Both the position numbers and the translations under genes were made by a program. Positions 1-8,880 of a stretch of 22,312 bases of DNA are shown here, in pieces. Origin of the DNA: a virus; IMG/VR virus record IMGVR_UViG_3300028610_000873, positions 1 to 22,312 of that record; one strand, written 5' to 3'. The notes under the pieces were generated by a model. The model was given only the letters and a program-made list of their open reading frames with translations. It had not been told where the DNA came from and made no database searches. The stretch's first letter is position 1, and the number at the start of each line of letters is the position of its first letter.

Positions 1-822
1 CCCTACATCAGTATTGAAAATTCCGGTATTCGCATAAACTGAATCAACTGGATTTGTTAAGCTACCTATGTCAAAAGAACCACTTGGTATTATATCAGCA
101 TAAAAACCAATTGAATCAGGGCTTGCATTATCAAATGATAACATTTGTTGAGTTCCTGAATAAATAGAACCTTGATTAGCTGCTGGGAAATAGAAATTTC
201 TCCATCCTCTTGTTGTTATTCCTAAATCATAAGAATTATCAGCTTGTCCATATATATTCCTTGATTGAAATCCTGTATTATCTGCAAATATAATTAATCC
301 AGAATTCACTTCTATTCTAAAATCATTTGCTGAATTTGCAAATATTTTTGTATTTCCATTGTTAAAAGTTATTCCTGTTCCTGATCCTCCTGTCTCGTTT
401 TGATCTATAATTATTTTTTTAAAAAACCCACTATCCGCCGCCGTTGTGTTTGAACCTACATTATGCTGAACATCATTTTGAAATAATAAATCGCCGCCTA
501 AAGTTAAGTCGTCGCCGTCAAAGGTCAGGTCGTCGTCGCCTGCAATGTTACCAGAACCATCAATAACGCCTACTTCGGTATTATTTCCTGTAACAGTAGC
601 AACGTCAATATAAACATCAGCTTGTAAGGTGTCAAAAACAGCCCTGTCAACATCAAACATTAATATTTCATTGCTATAAATTACATTTGTATCTGTTTTT
701 TCTGCTAATATAAATTTCAAAGTATCGCCGTCATGAAACCACCACATATCAGAACGTACTTTGTTTTGAGAAATCCCTGCCAAGGAAATTAAAATCAATA
801 TTAAACTAAATAATTTTTTCAT
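1..822 (-). CDS. Signal-peptide-bearing tail fibre-like protein (partial, C-terminus off the left edge)
   Basis: The frame is open from the ATG at 820-822 to base 1, giving 274 codons with no stop. The N-terminus (MKKLFSLILILISLAGISQN) is a typical Sec signal peptide: two lysines, a hydrophobic core, and a small residue before a glutamine. The mature part looks like a phage fibre shaft. It is rich in G, N, D and T, has short repeats around residues 95-115 (DDLTFDGDDLTLGG), and later carries phrases such as YDLGITTRGW and DIGSLTNPVDSVYAN. Such phrases are common in fibres that end in an S74-type intramolecular chaperone, which could lie beyond the window. It follows a fibre-tip-like gene at the distal end of the tail module, the usual place for receptor-binding proteins. 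A signal peptide on a fibre is odd, because tails assemble in the cytoplasm. Fibre-like is inferred from composition and position. Confidence 0.7.
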   Translation of the reverse strand, partial: MKKLFSLILILISLAGISQNKVRSDMWWFHDGDTLKFILAEKTDTNVIYSNEILMFDVDRAVFDTLQADVYIDVATVTGNNTEVGVIDGSGNIAGDDDLTFDGDDLTLGGDLLFQNDVQHNVGSNTTAADSGFFKKIIIDQNETGGSGTGITFNNGNTKIFANSANDFRIEVNSGLIIFADNTGFQSRNIYGQADNSYDLGITTRGWRNFYFPAANQGSIYSGTQQMLSFDNASPDSIGFYADIIPSGSFDIGSLTNPVDSVYANTGIFNTDVG

Positions 823-825
823 ATC

Positions 826-1260
826 TTAAAATGTTATATCATAATACCATGTACCCGAAATTGACCCGAGTGTTATATTTACATTATTCGCATCTGGTTT
901 ATTAACTATCCCAAAAGGATTGACTAAATCACCTGCATCGTCATAAATAGTAACTTTAGGGGTTTGTGTACCCAAACCATGGGTTAATTCTAATACACCT
1001 GCATTTAAGTCTCCATTATCAAATGAATTAGCATGCCTTACTTTACGGAACTTCCAGGTAGTTGTACCAGAATTATAATACATCATATACTCATTAGCCA
1101 ATCCAGCTGTATTGATGGTTATATCTGCCATTCTATCTCTGGAATGCTGTAATGTCGATGTTAATTGATCATTATGTTCATCTCCCCGTATTTTTACTCC
1201 AGGTGAATTCTTAATCACTGCATCCATTGCAGCTTTAATTGCAGCATAAGTTAAGCTCAT
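826..1260 (-). CDS. Tail fibre tip/baseplate-associated protein
   Basis: This 144-residue protein has no signal peptide. The N-terminal half is mainly helical (residues 1-50). The C-terminal half contains a pattern, around residues 88-115 (VLELTHGLGTQTPKVTIYDD), that recurs at the ends of phage tail fibres and appendages: a hydrophobic strand, 'THGLGT', then a strand ending in 'YDDAGDLV'. It starts at an ATG preceded by an unusually good Shine-Dalgarno site that overlaps the stop codon of the gene before it. The fibre-like gene begins 3 nt after its stop, so the two are probably translated from one message. Being a structural tail protein is well supported by context; its exact place in the virion is inferred. 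Confidence 0.65.
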   Translation of the reverse strand: MSLTYAAIKAAMDAVIKNSPGVKIRGDEHNDQLTSTLQHSRDRMADITINTAGLANEYMMYYNSGTTTWKFRKVRHANSFDNGDLNAGVLELTHGLGTQTPKVTIYDDAGDLVNPFGIVNKPDANNVNITLGSISGTWYYDITF

Positions 1261-1265
1261 GATAA

Positions 1266-1272
1266 CCTCCTA
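1266..1272 (-). promoter_or_regulatory. Strong Shine-Dalgarno site TAGGAGG
   Basis: Minus-strand TAGGAGG lies 5 nt before the ATG at 1258-1260. Its TAG is also the stop codon of the upstream 121-residue gene. Most other genes here have A-rich leaders or overlapping starts with no such site, in line with Bacteroidota practice, so this perfect site stands out. Confidence 0.6.
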
Positions 1273-1635
1273 TTTTTGCAGTTCGTCAATAATTTCTTTT
1301 TTAGTAAAAGTTTCATCCGTTTTTATACCTCTGTCTTTTGCAATTTTTCTTAACTCTTCAGGATTCATTTTTAGAAACTTCTTTAAGTCTTTTTCTTTTT
1401 TATCATTTTTTACAAATAACTGAAGCAAAACTAATAAATCATTTATCCTGTTTTGGCAACTGCATGAATGATTCCCGTGCTCAGGATGAAATGTTGCATA
1501 TATAATGCCTAGCTTTTTCAAATTAATAATTTCTTGTTTCTTTTTCCTGGATAAAAACTGGTTTGAATTTTCAATATCAAGGATGTTTTTTTTAAAAAAC
1601 TCCTCTATTTCTTTTAAAAATATATTTTTTTTCAT
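1270..1635 (-). CDS. Small protein with C-terminal SAP/Rho-N-like helical motif
   Basis: This 121-residue, lysine-rich protein is not assigned to a family. The C-terminal 33 residues (MNPEELRKIAKDRGIKTD, then a KKEIIDELQ helix) match the helix-extended-helix pattern of SAP, HeH/LEM or Rho-N domains. Those often bind nucleic acid or proteins and are also seen on phage structural or scaffold proteins. The middle has a small Cys/His cluster (HGNHSCSCQ, residues 53-61) that could bind a metal. It follows a terminator hairpin after the 202-residue gene and lies just upstream of the fibre-tip gene. An A-rich leader precedes the ATG. Role unknown: tail morphogenesis or DNA binding are both possible. 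Confidence 0.55.
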   Translation of the reverse strand: MKKNIFLKEIEEFFKKNILDIENSNQFLSRKKKQEIINLKKLGIIYATFHPEHGNHSCSCQNRINDLLVLLQLFVKNDKKEKDLKKFLKMNPEELRKIAKDRGIKTDETFTKKEIIDELQK

Positions 1636-1650
1636 TTTTTTAAGTTTTAA

Positions 1651-1671
1651 AAGAGGGCTGTTAACCCTCTT
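1651..1671 (-). terminator. Intrinsic terminator after the tail tube candidate
   Basis: Seven-base perfect stem (AAGAGGG / CCCTCTT) with a 7-nt loop, 3 nt past the stop codon of the 202-residue gene. The last stem bases continue into a short T run on the minus strand. Its position suggests that a highly expressed gene is cut off here, with partial read-through to the fibre genes. Confidence 0.65.
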
Positions 1672-1674
1672 ATA

Positions 1675-2283
1675 TTAAGCTGCTGCGCTTTGTAATGTTA
1701 CAAATACAGCATCACTGGTTGCTTCATCAGTATCATAAAATGAATATTCAGGCGTACTTTCCAATGCAAACTCTTCACTTTCAAGTTTCAGCATCCACAC
1801 ACCGTCAACATCATTATATTTATCTAATTCAGCCCCGCCTTCAGGTCTTTTAAGCCCTGCCTCAACGCCAAATACTTTATATTTACCTTCGCCGCCTTCA
1901 TCTCTGAATAGGTTTTTGTAAATAACAACAAATCTCTGGTTGCCCATATCTTTTACTATCTTTTCAATAGCTGCTTTCCCTCCTATTGCAAGAAAATCAA
2001 TTGTTTGTTTGTATCGGTATCCAGAGGCTCTTTTTATTCCTGTTACGATTGGTTTTGTCTGGTTTTCGTATCCTTCGATAAGGTATCCTTTATCGCCTTG
2101 TGTCAAAACCAATGCATCTATGAGATTTGGTGATGTCCCATCAAACGTAATCGTCGCGTTTGTAACCGCTAAATCCCATTCTGTTTTTGTAATTAGGAGA
2201 ATATTAGGCTCAGTACCGCCGATTGGTAAATAATCACAATCAACCGCTATCCCTACCGCTAATGCTCCACAATTTGGATCCAT
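1675..2283 (-). CDS. Probable major tail (tube) protein
   Basis: This 202-residue protein alternates predicted beta strands with loops. Its C-terminal third (GEGKYKVFGVEAGLKRPEGG, then a 'GVWMLKLESEE' strand and a Ser/Ala-rich end) has the look of phage tail tube subunits, where a strand-rich core is followed by a 'D..G.W.l.l.s.E' element. No other gene in the window is a better tube candidate, and the usual tube position between tail completion and chaperone is empty. The gene has its own 46-nt A-rich leader and is followed at once by a terminator, as expected for an abundant subunit. It lies after the tape measure gene, which is unusual. The assignment is inference from fold-like pattern and context. 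Confidence 0.5.
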   Translation of the reverse strand: MDPNCGALAVGIAVDCDYLPIGGTEPNILLITKTEWDLAVTNATITFDGTSPNLIDALVLTQGDKGYLIEGYENQTKPIVTGIKRASGYRYKQTIDFLAIGGKAAIEKIVKDMGNQRFVVIYKNLFRDEGGEGKYKVFGVEAGLKRPEGGAELDKYNDVDGVWMLKLESEEFALESTPEYSFYDTDEATSDAVFVTLQSAAA

Positions 2284-2329
2284 AATTTTAATTTTTTAAG
2301 TTTATAAATATTACTGCTGCTGTTTATTT

Positions 2330-2692
2330 TTATGCTGTTTTTACGTAAATCAATACAGTTACGGTATAATTAATCGCATCGGTTGTGTAATATCCTGCCC
2401 CAACGGTAAAATCATGGGACAATAACGTCCAATCTGTCCATATAGTTACCGTTAATCCTGCTGTATCATAATCAGCGGTTACTAATGCTGCTACTTGTGT
2501 ATTAATAGCTGCCACCAAAGCTGTAAATGATGTTACTTCATTCGATTCATCAATATCAGCTTTTGCAACCGTCAATACTTTCACGCTTTCATACTCCTGA
2601 TCTGTAAATTCTGTTGGAGTTGGTAAAGTATATCCTGATGGTACTTGATTATCAGAAATGCTTACCTTCACCCCGTTGTTTACTAATGCCAT
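2330..2692 (-). CDS. Small tail protein of unknown function
   Basis: This 120-residue acidic protein is rich in Thr, Val and Ala. It looks mainly beta (C-terminal TINYT-type strands), with one helix near residues 55-75. It has no signal peptide or membrane segment. It begins after an AAAGGA Shine-Dalgarno-like stretch 15 nt past the tape measure stop and precedes the tail tube candidate. It could be a minor tail subunit, a tail tip protein, or an alternative tube subunit. I do not recognise a family. Confidence 0.55.
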   Translation of the reverse strand: MALVNNGVKVSISDNQVPSGYTLPTPTEFTDQEYESVKVLTVAKADIDESNEVTSFTALVAAINTQVAALVTADYDTAGLTVTIWTDWTLLSHDFTVGAGYYTTDAINYTVTVLIYVKTA

Positions 2693-2707
2693 AGTTTATC
2701 CTTTCTT

Positions 2708-5017
2708 TTATAATGTTTCTAATACTTTTATTTGCTGCTGTGTATCTTCAATATCGTGTACGTCCTCAACTACTAAAACAGGGACTCTAATTACTTCAAT
2801 CTTAGGCGTGTCAATTTGTGTGGTAACACCGCCATCCTGATAATAATTAGAATGACCTGAATATAAGGGTATGCCTCCATGTTTTACGTTTATTGCTGAA
2901 ATTATTGAGGCATCAACCGGGCTTGACATGACTGATTTTGTCAAGACAGGTTCGCCACCTTCGCCTTCGCCATATAGTTTTATACCACCTTCAGCATGTG
3001 AAGCACCTTGTAACATTTGACCTTTCTTGCTTATTACCGTCCCTTTTGAAAATGTAGGTATTTCCGGTAATGGTTTAGCCAAAACTATCCCAGCCTGAAC
3101 TGCACCCGCTGCTACAACCAAAGCGGATAATATTCCCGCACTCACCCCGAAGTCTGCAAATCTTGTACCTCCCCCTGTTGATAATACAGCCGTAACAGCC
3201 ATAGCCGTATTTATCCCGATATTTAATAATGCCTGTGCTTTGTCTAAAATAGCCTGTTTTCGTGTTATCTTAGCCTTTTCAAGTGCAAACTTACGTTCTA
3301 TATCTTCGCGCTTCTTTTCATCGTCCCCGGCTGCTTTTAAATCTTTTTTAAGCTGTCTATCTAAAAGAATCGACTGGCGGCCAGATAATGCAGAAGAAAA
3401 ATTAAATAAAGTATTGCCTAAATTAATAGCTTCATTTACTGTTCTTTTCCTTAATTCTACAATTGCGTTTTGTGTATCTTCTTCAAATTGTAATTTCGCT
3501 TCGGCTTCTTCTTTTGCTATTTCGATTAATTCACTAGATAATTCGTTTGCCCTTTCAATATCCCTGTCAAATTGTTCATCTTTAAAGTCATCTTCTTCTT
3601 CTATTATTTCTAAATTTAAATCTTTAGCCTTTTTTGCAAGCTCTCTTTTTACAGTAGTTAGTTGGGTAACCATCCTCATTTGCGCTTGGAATGCTTCAGT
3701 TGTTGCTTGTACTAATTTAATTTCTGCCTCGCTTTGTGCTTGTAAATCTTCACTTCCTGAAGTTGCAAAACTATTTTGGGTTTTAATTATTTCGAGTTCT
3801 TTTTCAGCTAATTCAATTTTAGTTTTTGCTCTTTCCTGTATCGCTTTGTCCCACGCAATAACAGCTTTTTCCCTTTCTTCTGCTGAAAATTGTTCCTTAT
3901 TGTTTACTATTACCCTCAGTCTTGCTATTTCCTGTTCAATTCGTGCATTTTCAAGATTAATATTCCTAGTCCTTTTTAGCAAACTAAATTTTAATTCTTC
4001 AATTTCCATAGCTCTTGCAGTTTCACGCCTCGTTTCATCTGCAAACTTTCTTATTGCTCCCCTCCCTTTTTCTAATTTACCCGAAAAATCAGCAACTCCA
4101 GTACCCATTTGGATTAACCCATCAGATACAACTTTAGCACCTTCTTTAAATTCACCTTTGAATATTTTAGCAATACCTGAAGCGATAACCCCAATTGCCT
4201 TAAACCTATTTATAAAATTAGTCTTTATAGCTTCGAGTAACTTTTCCAAGCTTTCTCTTGGATTGGAAAATACATTTACTAATGTTTCACCAACAGAAAT
4301 AAATAAATCCTTTAGGTTACCAAAAAGTATCTTAAAAGGGACTAATATTTTTTGAAGTTTAAATGCTCCTTCTTCAGAGCTTTTAAAAAAGGCAACTAAC
4401 GACCCTATTGCAACTATTAACAATCCTATTCCAGTAGAAGCTAAAGCAATTTTAAATATTTTCATTGCTTTAGTTCCTGTGTTAGTCCCGGCTGTTACTA
4501 TTTTTTGAGCATTTCCAAGCAACGCCAATTCTCTACTAAATAATCCAGTTTGCTTAAAAGCATCTTTTATCCCACCGCTATAATTACCGACGTTCCTATT
4601 ATGAACTCCTGTTTTTGCATCTAAAGATGTTAATTGCTTTGTTAAATTTGCTTGTTGTGCGGTTAATCGCTTTCCTTCCTTTCCATTTTCCCTTTGCGAT
4701 TTACTAAGGGCTTTCCATTGTAACTTGGATTTTGTTAATTGTGCATTTAATTGGTCATAACTACCTTTAGCAGATTTTACAATAGTATTGTTTAACTTCT
4801 GTATTTTGGTTATTTCTTTTAAATTTTCATTTGTTTTTTTTAATTCATTTTGATAACCTACTAATTTTTTATTTACTTCATCAGTTGCAGTACCTTGTTT
4901 TTTAGATTCTGTCTTAAAATCAGATACCCCTTTCTTTAGATTAAGAACAGATAATTTAGTATCATCAATCTTTTTTTGATTGGTCTTAATTTCTAATATG
5001 ATGGTTTTGTCTGCCAT
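2708..5017 (-). CDS. Tail tape measure protein
   Basis: This 769-residue protein has the standard tape measure layout. It has a lysine-rich helical N-terminus (residues 1-135), then VGNYSGGIKDAFKQTGLFS around 143-161, a phrase typical of tape measure N-domains. A membrane-like segment follows at about 190-211 (GIGLLIVAIGSLVAFF), then long coiled-coil stretches at about 330-580. A second hydrophobic, Ala/Gly-rich region lies near 595-650. The C-terminal domain begins FSKGTVISKKGQMLQGASHA and continues with glycine-rich EGGIKLYGEGEGG. The protein sets tail length and is ejected with the DNA. It starts at a TAATG overlap with the upstream baseplate-type gene. The membrane-like segments could help DNA cross the host inner membrane. 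Confidence 0.9.
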   Translation of the reverse strand: MADKTIILEIKTNQKKIDDTKLSVLNLKKGVSDFKTESKKQGTATDEVNKKLVGYQNELKKTNENLKEITKIQKLNNTIVKSAKGSYDQLNAQLTKSKLQWKALSKSQRENGKEGKRLTAQQANLTKQLTSLDAKTGVHNRNVGNYSGGIKDAFKQTGLFSRELALLGNAQKIVTAGTNTGTKAMKIFKIALASTGIGLLIVAIGSLVAFFKSSEEGAFKLQKILVPFKILFGNLKDLFISVGETLVNVFSNPRESLEKLLEAIKTNFINRFKAIGVIASGIAKIFKGEFKEGAKVVSDGLIQMGTGVADFSGKLEKGRGAIRKFADETRRETARAMEIEELKFSLLKRTRNINLENARIEQEIARLRVIVNNKEQFSAEEREKAVIAWDKAIQERAKTKIELAEKELEIIKTQNSFATSGSEDLQAQSEAEIKLVQATTEAFQAQMRMVTQLTTVKRELAKKAKDLNLEIIEEEDDFKDEQFDRDIERANELSSELIEIAKEEAEAKLQFEEDTQNAIVELRKRTVNEAINLGNTLFNFSSALSGRQSILLDRQLKKDLKAAGDDEKKREDIERKFALEKAKITRKQAILDKAQALLNIGINTAMAVTAVLSTGGGTRFADFGVSAGILSALVVAAGAVQAGIVLAKPLPEIPTFSKGTVISKKGQMLQGASHAEGGIKLYGEGEGGEPVLTKSVMSSPVDASIISAINVKHGGIPLYSGHSNYYQDGGVTTQIDTPKIEVIRVPVLVVEDVHDIEDTQQQIKVLETL

Positions 5018-6918
5018 TAGAAATAATCATTATTTAAGTTATAATCTAAGCTATTATAATCACCTTCGCCCGCAATATCAGGCACAAAGCTTGATTTGTT
5101 AATATGAATTAACGTAACTGTTGTTAATCCTTCACGATAAATTAAAGGTTCTAATAAAAACCAGCCCCAATATTTTATCCAGATAGGTTTCTCAAAATCT
5201 ATCTTATTAAAATCATTAATATTCAAATACACATCCGCTTTTATTTCACGGTACATATTTAAAGTTTTTTCCATGAATCCGTAATATGTATTTACGTATT
5301 CCTGCAAATTAATATCTTCTGTATTGGGTATGTTTGTTGTAATTTCAATTGGTGTATCTTCGCTCCCGGCTGCAAAAATTGTCTCACTACCAGAACCTAA
5401 TGATCTTTTCTTCATGGTAGTTTTACCGGTATGAGTAAATTCATAACTTATATTACTTTCATCATCTTCAGTAGATTTAAACATATCAAGGTTTTCTGCA
5501 AATTCAAATGGTAAGCTTAGTACTGTTTTTTCTTTTTTTAATTGAATATCGCTTATTGGGAAAAATCCCTGCTGGATATCTGAATTATTGTATTTTATAT
5601 AATTTTTTTGTGCATAATCTGATTTATATTTTGGTTTTACATTAGTAAAGTGCTTATCTGACCAATCAGTAAAATTACCTTGTTTTATTTTTGTTTCTAA
5701 TTCAGCATAAGTAATAAACTTAACATTAGTCCCGGTTACGATTAATCTGGCATTGAATAGTTTTAAAACATCTTCAATCAACTTACTTTGTGATATAATA
5801 AGTAAATTATTAGCAACTGTAAAAGGAGTACCGTAAACTCCTGTATCCGGTGTAGGAGCTTCTAATATTTTTAAATAACTTACATTTGCAGGGGCTTGTA
5901 ATATAGTAATCGGATCTTCAGCTACTGAAAAAATTGCTAAATAAATAACATCCCCAGCAAGAAGAGGTATATCAGTAAACGTCTGATTTATAGAATTATT
6001 ACCCTCTACCAATGGGATACTTACCAAAGTAGGGGTACCTGGGTTTTTTGCACCATACCTAACCTGCAAAGTGGGGAATCCAGTATTTAATACGTCGGTT
6101 TCATAAACTATATTTACTTCAAAAGTGTAATCCCCATCGTATAGTACTGTGTAAATTGTAGGATCAGTATTAGTCCCTAATTCAACTGAAGAACCTGTAC
6201 TTAAATATATATCACTGGAAAATGAAGAAAACCTAATCCCATGAGATACTATTCCAGAAGTTGTTTCTTCAATTGCTACCTGTGCTGTAGCTAAAATACC
6301 CAATTGCGCATCTGTAGGTATGCTATCTGCTAAAGAAATCCATATATCAGTATAATCAGTTAAAGAAAGCAGATCCCCCGATCCTGTAAACCCTGCTTCT
6401 GTTAATATTTTTGTTACTAAAAGGTTCAAGGGTATAAATGGCAACATATGTGCAATATCTAATTTGCCTAACCCAAAAGAAAAAAGTAAAAATACTGGTT
6501 TATCGGTTGCCGCCCGGTTATCATTTGCATAATCTAAATCCCATGTAAAATCCAAATCAGATAAATCCAGATCAGTTAAACTTTTACCTTTTATCTCTGT
6601 GAAAAAATCAATATTACCATCCCTTACAATTAAATCAAAACTATCAGAATCAGATTGCCCTACAACAGCCTTGCCATTTTCAATAAGAATGTTTTTATTT
6701 CTTCTTAACCTAACATTCGTGTCAATATATGGTAATAACGAATTGCTTTGAATAGTTAAAAACCATTGAAATATCCTGGCATTTTCTTTAGTCCAGTTAA
6801 TTTTGAATTTATTAGTAATATTAGTTTTAGATTCAAGTTCGCCAAAACTAGAAATTTGACGCTTTAATTTAACGCCCTCAACTTCAATCCAACTATTATT
6901 TATAAATAATTCAGTCAT
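5017..6918 (-). CDS. Large tail/baseplate structural protein (hub-like candidate)
   Basis: This 633-residue protein opens with a Dit/hub-like strand region (ELFINNSWIEVEGVKLKRQ) and a segment 'NITNKFKINWTKENARIFQW' around 34-53. Long beta-rich stretches follow, and 'LLVTKILTEAGF' near residue 165 resembles segments seen in large structural proteins of Bacteroidota phages. It has no catalytic motif that I can see. It overlaps both neighbours by TAATG junctions, so the 428-, 633- and 769-residue proteins are probably made from one message in a fixed order. A baseplate hub or tail-associated role fits its size and neighbours, but an exact analogue cannot be named from sequence alone. Confidence 0.6.
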   Translation of the reverse strand: MTELFINNSWIEVEGVKLKRQISSFGELESKTNITNKFKINWTKENARIFQWFLTIQSNSLLPYIDTNVRLRRNKNILIENGKAVVGQSDSDSFDLIVRDGNIDFFTEIKGKSLTDLDLSDLDFTWDLDYANDNRAATDKPVFLLFSFGLGKLDIAHMLPFIPLNLLVTKILTEAGFTGSGDLLSLTDYTDIWISLADSIPTDAQLGILATAQVAIEETTSGIVSHGIRFSSFSSDIYLSTGSSVELGTNTDPTIYTVLYDGDYTFEVNIVYETDVLNTGFPTLQVRYGAKNPGTPTLVSIPLVEGNNSINQTFTDIPLLAGDVIYLAIFSVAEDPITILQAPANVSYLKILEAPTPDTGVYGTPFTVANNLLIISQSKLIEDVLKLFNARLIVTGTNVKFITYAELETKIKQGNFTDWSDKHFTNVKPKYKSDYAQKNYIKYNNSDIQQGFFPISDIQLKKEKTVLSLPFEFAENLDMFKSTEDDESNISYEFTHTGKTTMKKRSLGSGSETIFAAGSEDTPIEITTNIPNTEDINLQEYVNTYYGFMEKTLNMYREIKADVYLNINDFNKIDFEKPIWIKYWGWFLLEPLIYREGLTTVTLIHINKSSFVPDIAGEGDYNSLDYNLNNDYF

Positions 6919-8204
6919 TATAAATGCCCTAAATTTAATTGTTTTTTTAATGCTTTAACTTCAGTCTTAAATTTACTTGAATCAGTGCGGTATAAAAACG
7001 ATTCGCCGTCATCTATCCTTACGTTTATATACATATTTGTTTCCTGTAAAAATGCTTGCAAACAATAGAATAAACCTTCTAAGCCTGTTTGATGTACTAC
7101 ATTAATATCATCAGCAAATAATTTTATTGTTTCATTTGCATTTTTAGATAAATCAAATTCGCTATCTTTTAAAAATATTGTTTTCTTTGTGTTAACTGGT
7201 AATGAATAATCCTGTCTTAATGTGAAATTCCAGTAATCCAGACCGCCCAAAGTATTTATCCATGCAACTGATATAGAATCATCACAAGCCTGATGTATAT
7301 TAATTCTTATTTTTTCAGTTAATCTGTCTCTGGTAGTATCGAAAAGATAAAGGTTTACATAATCAATATTAGAAGCATAACCGCCGTTTAGTTGAATTCT
7401 TAACATTACATCAGACCAATTACTTAATGCGTAGGAATCTGTTGAGGTAGTGCCATCTGTAAAGTGTTTTTCTTCTTTTACAAAAAGCGTTGCACTACCA
7501 AAAGCGTTTATTATCGCAACATCAAAATCTTGGCCTTCCCAGTATGCTAACTCTTCAAACTCTGTTAACCATTTAGCAAAAAACTCGTTTGGTGTCCCGG
7601 CTGGCTCTATTATGTAGGGTGTCATGTCAGTGTAATCTAATGCTGCAAAAACCACATTAAACGTTCCCACGCTTACAGCCGTTTGCGATGTTTCACCCCA
7701 CACCTCTACATATTCTAATTCGTAAGATGTTCCTAAATTGGTATCTTGTATATATTTAGTATCATAATCTGAAATATTTTCTTTTGATAATAAGTAAACT
7801 AAATTTTCACTAATATCAGCTGAGAGCAACCCGGTTGCATCCGGTACTATTTTTAGATAAACCTCATCTTCTGCTATTAAAGCCAGGTAATAATTAGTAC
7901 GTACATCATCAGAATTCATATACCCGGATGTCGCAACCAAACTAAACGCACTGTTTAAGACAAATAGCGTATTGTCAGTCCTTTCCGCAATGGTGAAAAA
8001 TCCACTGTCAGTGTTACCACCACCATCATCGCCAAACAAGTAAATATAATCACCTACGTCTAAAGTTGATGATCCTGCTCCAGATAAAACCAAATCAAGG
8101 GTATCAATAGATTCGACAACAAAATCTTTTCTTTGAAATTCTACCAGAATCTCATTGAAAACGCTTGCCCAATCGTCTGGAGTTGTATTTACTGTTATTG
8201 CCAT
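6918..8204 (-). CDS. Tail/baseplate structural protein
   Basis: This 428-residue protein starts MAITVNTTPDDWASVFNEI, a form I associate with structural proteins of Bacteroidota phages. It is mainly beta. A segment near residues 305-330 (ACDDSISVAWINTLGGLDYW) resembles a 'D.i.v.WiN.lGG.DyW.F' signature also seen in that group. It has no enzyme motif, signal peptide or membrane segment. It starts immediately after the stop of the 145-residue gene and overlaps the 633-residue gene by one base. Its position upstream of the tape measure gene points to a distal tail or baseplate component; the exact role is inferred. Confidence 0.6.
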   Translation of the reverse strand: MAITVNTTPDDWASVFNEILVEFQRKDFVVESIDTLDLVLSGAGSSTLDVGDYIYLFGDDGGGNTDSGFFTIAERTDNTLFVLNSAFSLVATSGYMNSDDVRTNYYLALIAEDEVYLKIVPDATGLLSADISENLVYLLSKENISDYDTKYIQDTNLGTSYELEYVEVWGETSQTAVSVGTFNVVFAALDYTDMTPYIIEPAGTPNEFFAKWLTEFEELAYWEGQDFDVAIINAFGSATLFVKEEKHFTDGTTSTDSYALSNWSDVMLRIQLNGGYASNIDYVNLYLFDTTRDRLTEKIRINIHQACDDSISVAWINTLGGLDYWNFTLRQDYSLPVNTKKTIFLKDSEFDLSKNANETIKLFADDINVVHQTGLEGLFYCLQAFLQETNMYINVRIDDGESFLYRTDSSKFKTEVKALKKQLNLGHL

Positions 8205-8642
8205 TTATATAGTTTTCAATTCGTTTAATATTTCAGCTTTCCAGCTTATTCCTATCCTATTCGATAGATTATTTAGTTTACTTTCATTGAAAAAATCAGT
8301 TAAAAAACCGGTTTTAGGGTTCTTAAAAAGTAAAGTCCCCTCTTTATGAATCCTTTTTGATAAATTCCAACTTTTCCCAATTGCTTCTTTTTCTGCCAAT
8401 CCTTTGCCCTTAAACCATTTAGCCAAACTTTCCTGAAGCGTCGGGCTTCCTGCCGTTGTATTTACAGTTGCGCCCCTTCCAGTTTCATACGCTTCAAAAA
8501 TCCATTCCCAGCCAAGTAACTTGTGAACCCCAGGTTCACTTACAATTTCTAAACTATCAGAAACTTTGGGGCTTACCTTACTTGATATGCCGTCCTCTAC
8601 TTCACCTAAGAATTTTAATATTTCATTATCAATTAGATTCAC
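8205..8642 (-). CDS. HK97 gp10-like tail completion/minor tail protein
   Basis: This 145-residue protein begins with GTG, overlapping by GTGA a TGA in another frame. The central part reads WIFEAYETGRGATVNTTAG, then 'LQESLAKWFKGKGLA' and a helix ending 'SKRIHKEGTLLF' (residues 45-105). This W-x-EaxTGRGaT...L...I..W...KG......I.keGt pattern fits HK97 gp10-like virion morphogenesis proteins, which act at the tail terminus or neck. In most siphophages such a gene precedes the tail tube and chaperone genes; here it follows the chaperone. The GTG start is the likely one because the frameshifted chaperone extension ends 14 nt inside this gene. Confidence 0.6.
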   Translation of the reverse strand: MNLIDNEILKFLGEVEDGISSKVSPKVSDSLEIVSEPGVHKLLGWEWIFEAYETGRGATVNTTAGSPTLQESLAKWFKGKGLAEKEAIGKSWNLSKRIHKEGTLLFKNPKTGFLTDFFNESKLNNLSNRIGISWKAEILNELKTI

Positions 8643-8880
8643 TTAATGATTTTCTTACATCGTTTAATATTGCGTTTTTCTCAACTAACATGAAATATAA
8701 ACTATATTCCATTTCAAAAATATCATCAAATTTGTATGTATATTGTTCTGCTAAGTCAGTTATTGTATTTAACATACCAAATTTACTTAAACGGTTGATT
8801 CCTGCTCTAACTTGTTTTGCATTTGTGCTGCCAAATCTTTGTTTTTCAATCTTTGATATTCTGTTAAGTTCTTTAACAAA
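8629..8880 (-). CDS. -1 frameshift extension of the tail assembly chaperone (G-T type fusion)
   Basis: This frame has no start codon of its own but stays open from the slippery run at 8877-8886 to a TGA at 8629-8631. After a -1 shift it adds FVKELNRISK and 72 further residues, ending in RKSLSESN. The fusion would be about 248 residues: 165 from the zero frame and 83 from this one. The extension contains a helical segment INRLSKFGMLNTITDLAEQY followed by YKFDDIFEMEYSLYFML. This resembles the T-domain style of lambda gpGT-like fusions, which bind the tape measure protein. Such frameshifts in the chaperone pair are conserved across long-tailed phages. The overlap with the GTG-start gene is 14 nt. 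Confidence 0.75.
   Translation of the reverse strand, partial: FVKELNRISKIEKQRFGSTNAKQVRAGINRLSKFGMLNTITDLAEQYTYKFDDIFEMEYSLYFMLVEKNAILNDVRKSLSESN

Noticed and set aside
481-540. Repeat of gtcgtcgcc units on the plus strand
   Set aside because: It is explained by Asp/Gly-rich repeats within the fibre-like coding sequence and is not an independent DNA repeat.
3240-4355. Long plus-strand open frame of 371 codons
   Set aside because: It lies wholly antisense to the tape measure gene, is Ser/Leu/Phe-rich as expected from reversed Lys/Glu coiled-coil codons, and has no family resemblance.
8640-8686. Other frames in the gap between chaperone and gp10-like genes as separate genes
   Set aside because: They hit stops within about 15 codons and have no start; only the -1 frame linked to the slippery site stays open.
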